This document shows, piece by piece, positions 6,434-7,601 of a DNA stretch of 7,601 nucleotides. The DNA comes from JBEIFW01 sp044370695. Lineage in GTDB: Bacteria > Actinomycetota > Acidimicrobiia > Acidimicrobiales > Ilumatobacteraceae. The notes under the pieces were generated by a model, which worked only from the letters and a program-made list of their open reading frames with translations, was not told the DNA's origin and did no database searches. Numbering within the stretch: position 1 is the stretch's first letter; each line of letters starts with the position of its first letter. The stretch covers positions 1 through 7,601 of the forward strand of contig JBILVB010000174.1 in the NCBI GenBank assembly GCA_044370695.1, written 5' to 3'. The position numbers and the translations under genes are program-made.

Positions 6434-7224
6434 GCGCCCCGGCCCGAGCGGGCGCACCCGGCGGGCGGACCCTGGCGGTCGCCTGGGCGCTCGTGCGGCG
6501 CAACCTGGTCGCCATCGGGCGGCTCCCATCGGCGCTCGTGCCGTCACTGGTGTTCCCGGTGTTCGGCACCATCGCCTTCGCGTCGGTGTACGGCGCTGCG
6601 ATCCGCCAGTACTACCCGGATCTCCCGCGGTTGAACTGGTACGTGCCGCTCAACGTGCTGCAGGGCGCAGCGTTCGGCAGCGTGTTCCTGGCCTTCGGGG
6701 CCATCCGGGATTTCCAGACGGGGATCTTCGACCGTTTGCTCGCAGCGCCGACGCGCCGCTCGGCAATCCTCGTCGGGTTCGTGCTCACCGCAATGGTCCG
6801 GTCGCTGCTCCCCCTCGTGCTCGTGGTGGCGATCGGCGCAGCAGGGGGAATGAGCCTGCCGGGCGGCGCCCTGTCGCTCCTGCTGCTGTTGCTGGCGACG
6901 CTGATGGTCGCCGTGATCGGGGTGTGCTGGGGGGTGGGGCTCGCGTTCCGTTTCAAGTCGATGGCGGCGGCGCCGCTCATGCAGGTGGGCGTGTTCGTGC
7001 TCGTGTTCCTGTCCGAATCGCAGGTGCCCGAGGCCGGGTTGTCCGGCTGGTTGAAGTGGGTGTCCGCGGTGAATCCGGCGACCCAGGTACTGCGGCTCGG
7101 CCGCCAAGGGTTCCTGCACGAGATCACCTGGGCCGAGACGTGGCCCGGGATCGTGGCCTTCCTCGGGCTGTTCGCGCTCACCGCCGGGTTCGCGGCGCGG
7201 GGGCTGCGCAAGCTCGTCCCCTGA
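6430..7224 (+). CDS. ABC-2 type transporter permease, second of two
   Basis: A 264-residue membrane protein of the same ABC-2 family as the preceding gene but clearly diverged from it. Predicted membrane helices lie at about 36-56, 74-92, 112-136, 146-172, 182-197 and 238-256. The cytoplasmic coupling segment is DFQTGIFDRLLAAPTRRSAIL (94-114), equivalent in position to that of the first permease, and VNPATQVLRLGRQGFL precedes the last helix. The GTG at 6430 is chosen because it overlaps the upstream TGA as GTGA and gives a normal N-terminus. The frame is open much further upstream, but that part is a shadow of the previous two genes. No Shine-Dalgarno sequence precedes the GTG; a hairpin sits there instead, so initiation probably depends on ribosomes finishing the first permease. 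It should pair with the first permease to form the exporter channel. Confidence 0.9.
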   Translation: MSAPARAGAPGGRTLAVAWALVRRNLVAIGRLPSALVPSLVFPVFGTIAFASVYGAAIRQYYPDLPRLNWYVPLNVLQGAAFGSVFLAFGAIRDFQTGIFDRLLAAPTRRSAILVGFVLTAMVRSLLPLVLVVAIGAAGGMSLPGGALSLLLLLLATLMVAVIGVCWGVGLAFRFKSMAAAPLMQVGVFVLVFLSESQVPEAGLSGWLKWVSAVNPATQVLRLGRQGFLHEITWAETWPGIVAFLGLFALTAGFAARGLRKLVP

Positions 7225-7262
7225 GGCGGCGGGCGGTCACGAGGCCCTTTCCCCCTGGGGCA

Positions 7263-7276
7263 TGATGGCGCGATCA
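7263..7276. promoter_or_regulatory. Near-palindrome upstream of the CoxS-like gene, candidate operator
   Basis: TGATGGCGCGATCA is palindromic at 12 of 14 positions (TGAT-n-GCGC-n-ATCA) and ends 18 bp before the CoxS ATG. It overlaps CATGAT (7261-7266), which could serve as a weak -10 box for a promoter in this 70-bp gap. Neither the promoter nor a binding protein can be confirmed here. Confidence 0.3.
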
Positions 7277-7284
7277 GTCCGAAC

Positions 7285-7292
7285 AGGGGGGA
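7285..7292 (+). promoter_or_regulatory. Shine-Dalgarno sequence of the CoxS-like gene
   Basis: AGGGGGGA lies two bases before the ATG at 7295, with its AGGG core at a usual distance, and supports that start. CCCCCT at 7251-7256 is complementary to AGGGGG at 7285-7290 and could mask it in the RNA, if the transcript includes that region. Confidence 0.6.
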
Positions 7293-7294
7293 CG

Positions 7295-7601
7295 ATGCAG
7301 ATCAGCGTCACGGTCAATGGCACCGTGCATTCCGGCGATGTCGAGCCGCGCACGTTGCTGGTCCACTACATCCGTGAGCACCTCGGTCTCACGGGCACCA
7401 ACATCGGGTGCGACACCTCGTCGTGCGGGGCCTGCACGGTCCACGTCGACGGCGAGAGCGTGAAGTCCTGCACGATGCTCGCGGTACAGGCCGACGGTGC
7501 GTCGGTCACCACGATCGAGGGTCTCGCCGCCGCCGACGGCACGCTGCACCCGATGCAGGAAGCGTTCCGGCAGAACCACGGGCTCCAGTGCGGCTACTGC
7601 A
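7295..7601 (+). CDS. Molybdenum hydroxylase [2Fe-2S] small subunit (CoxS family), 3' end outside the window
   Basis: The first 102 residues of an electron-transfer subunit that passes electrons from the molybdenum site to the FAD subunit in xanthine dehydrogenase / CO dehydrogenase-type enzymes. The N-terminal plant-type ferredoxin domain has its four ligands as Cys39, Cys44, Cys47 and Cys59 (GCDTSSCGACTV ... SC). The second, helical cluster domain begins with LHPMQEAF, and the first two of its four cysteines are present in QCGYC (Cys99, Cys102). The window ends one base into the next codon. Family members are about 150-170 residues, so roughly 50-70 residues are missing. The ATG is supported by AGGGGGGA just upstream. 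The nearest large subunit is 4.7 kb upstream, with a cyclase and an exporter between, so this gene more likely begins its own cluster to the right. A 70-bp gap from the exporter operon leaves room for a separate promoter. Confidence 0.95.
   Translation, partial: MQISVTVNGTVHSGDVEPRTLLVHYIREHLGLTGTNIGCDTSSCGACTVHVDGESVKSCTMLAVQADGASVTTIEGLAAADGTLHPMQEAFRQNHGLQCGYC

Noticed and set aside
7225..7256. Possible terminator after the exporter operon (GGGC ... GCCCTTT)
   Set aside because: Only a 4-bp stem with a 9-base loop and three T. Too weak to call in a GC-rich sequence.
7274..7579. A 101-codon minus-strand frame over the CoxS-like gene
   Set aside because: It is antisense to a clear ferredoxin-type protein with correctly spaced cysteines, and has no recognisable features.

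Overview
The window is a dense, GC-rich stretch (roughly 70% G+C by eye) with genes on both strands. GTG starts, almost no T-rich terminators, two apparently leaderless genes and a DrrA-type exporter all suggest a high-GC actinobacterium. An acidimicrobial or related lineage is a guess from the style of the proteins; nothing here proves the taxon.

Layout, left to right. (1) Positions 1-245 hold the C-terminal end of an unrecognised plus-strand gene with a short coiled-coil-like segment. (2) 286-2565 (+) is a complete large, molybdopterin-binding subunit of a xanthine dehydrogenase / CoxL-family molybdenum hydroxylase. Its AYRGAGR active-site loop is of the form II type, so it is probably not a true CO dehydrogenase. 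(3) 2556-4538 (-) is a soluble PAS-GAF-GAF-GGDEF diguanylate cyclase that converges on the CoxL-like gene. The two coding ends overlap by 10 bp, and a perfect 12-bp-stem hairpin (2573-2612) lies inside the cyclase's last codons, just after the CoxL-like stop. (4) 4539-4628 is a divergent 90-bp control region. It has a run of 10 G, a TACGGT -10-like box placed for a leaderless GTG start, and four alternating CGGTC/GACCG half-sites. (5) 4629-7224 (+) is a three-gene operon: a DrrA-family ATPase and two ABC-2 permeases, joined by ATGA and GTGA stop/start overlaps. (6) 7295-7601 (+) is the start of a CoxS-type [2Fe-2S] small subunit, cut by the window end after the first two cysteines of its second cluster.

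How the parts may work together. The ATPase and two permeases should form one exporter of the daunorubicin-resistance type, with a heteromeric membrane domain. The cyclase would make c-di-GMP in response to ligands of its PAS and GAF domains, and it shares its upstream region with the exporter. The large and small molybdenum hydroxylase subunits belong to the same enzyme class but are 4.7 kb apart, so the CoxS gene may begin a separate S-L-M cluster beyond the window. I see no CRISPR array, tRNA, rRNA, insertion sequence or clearly new system. The least explained parts are the divergent control region and the convergent hairpin.
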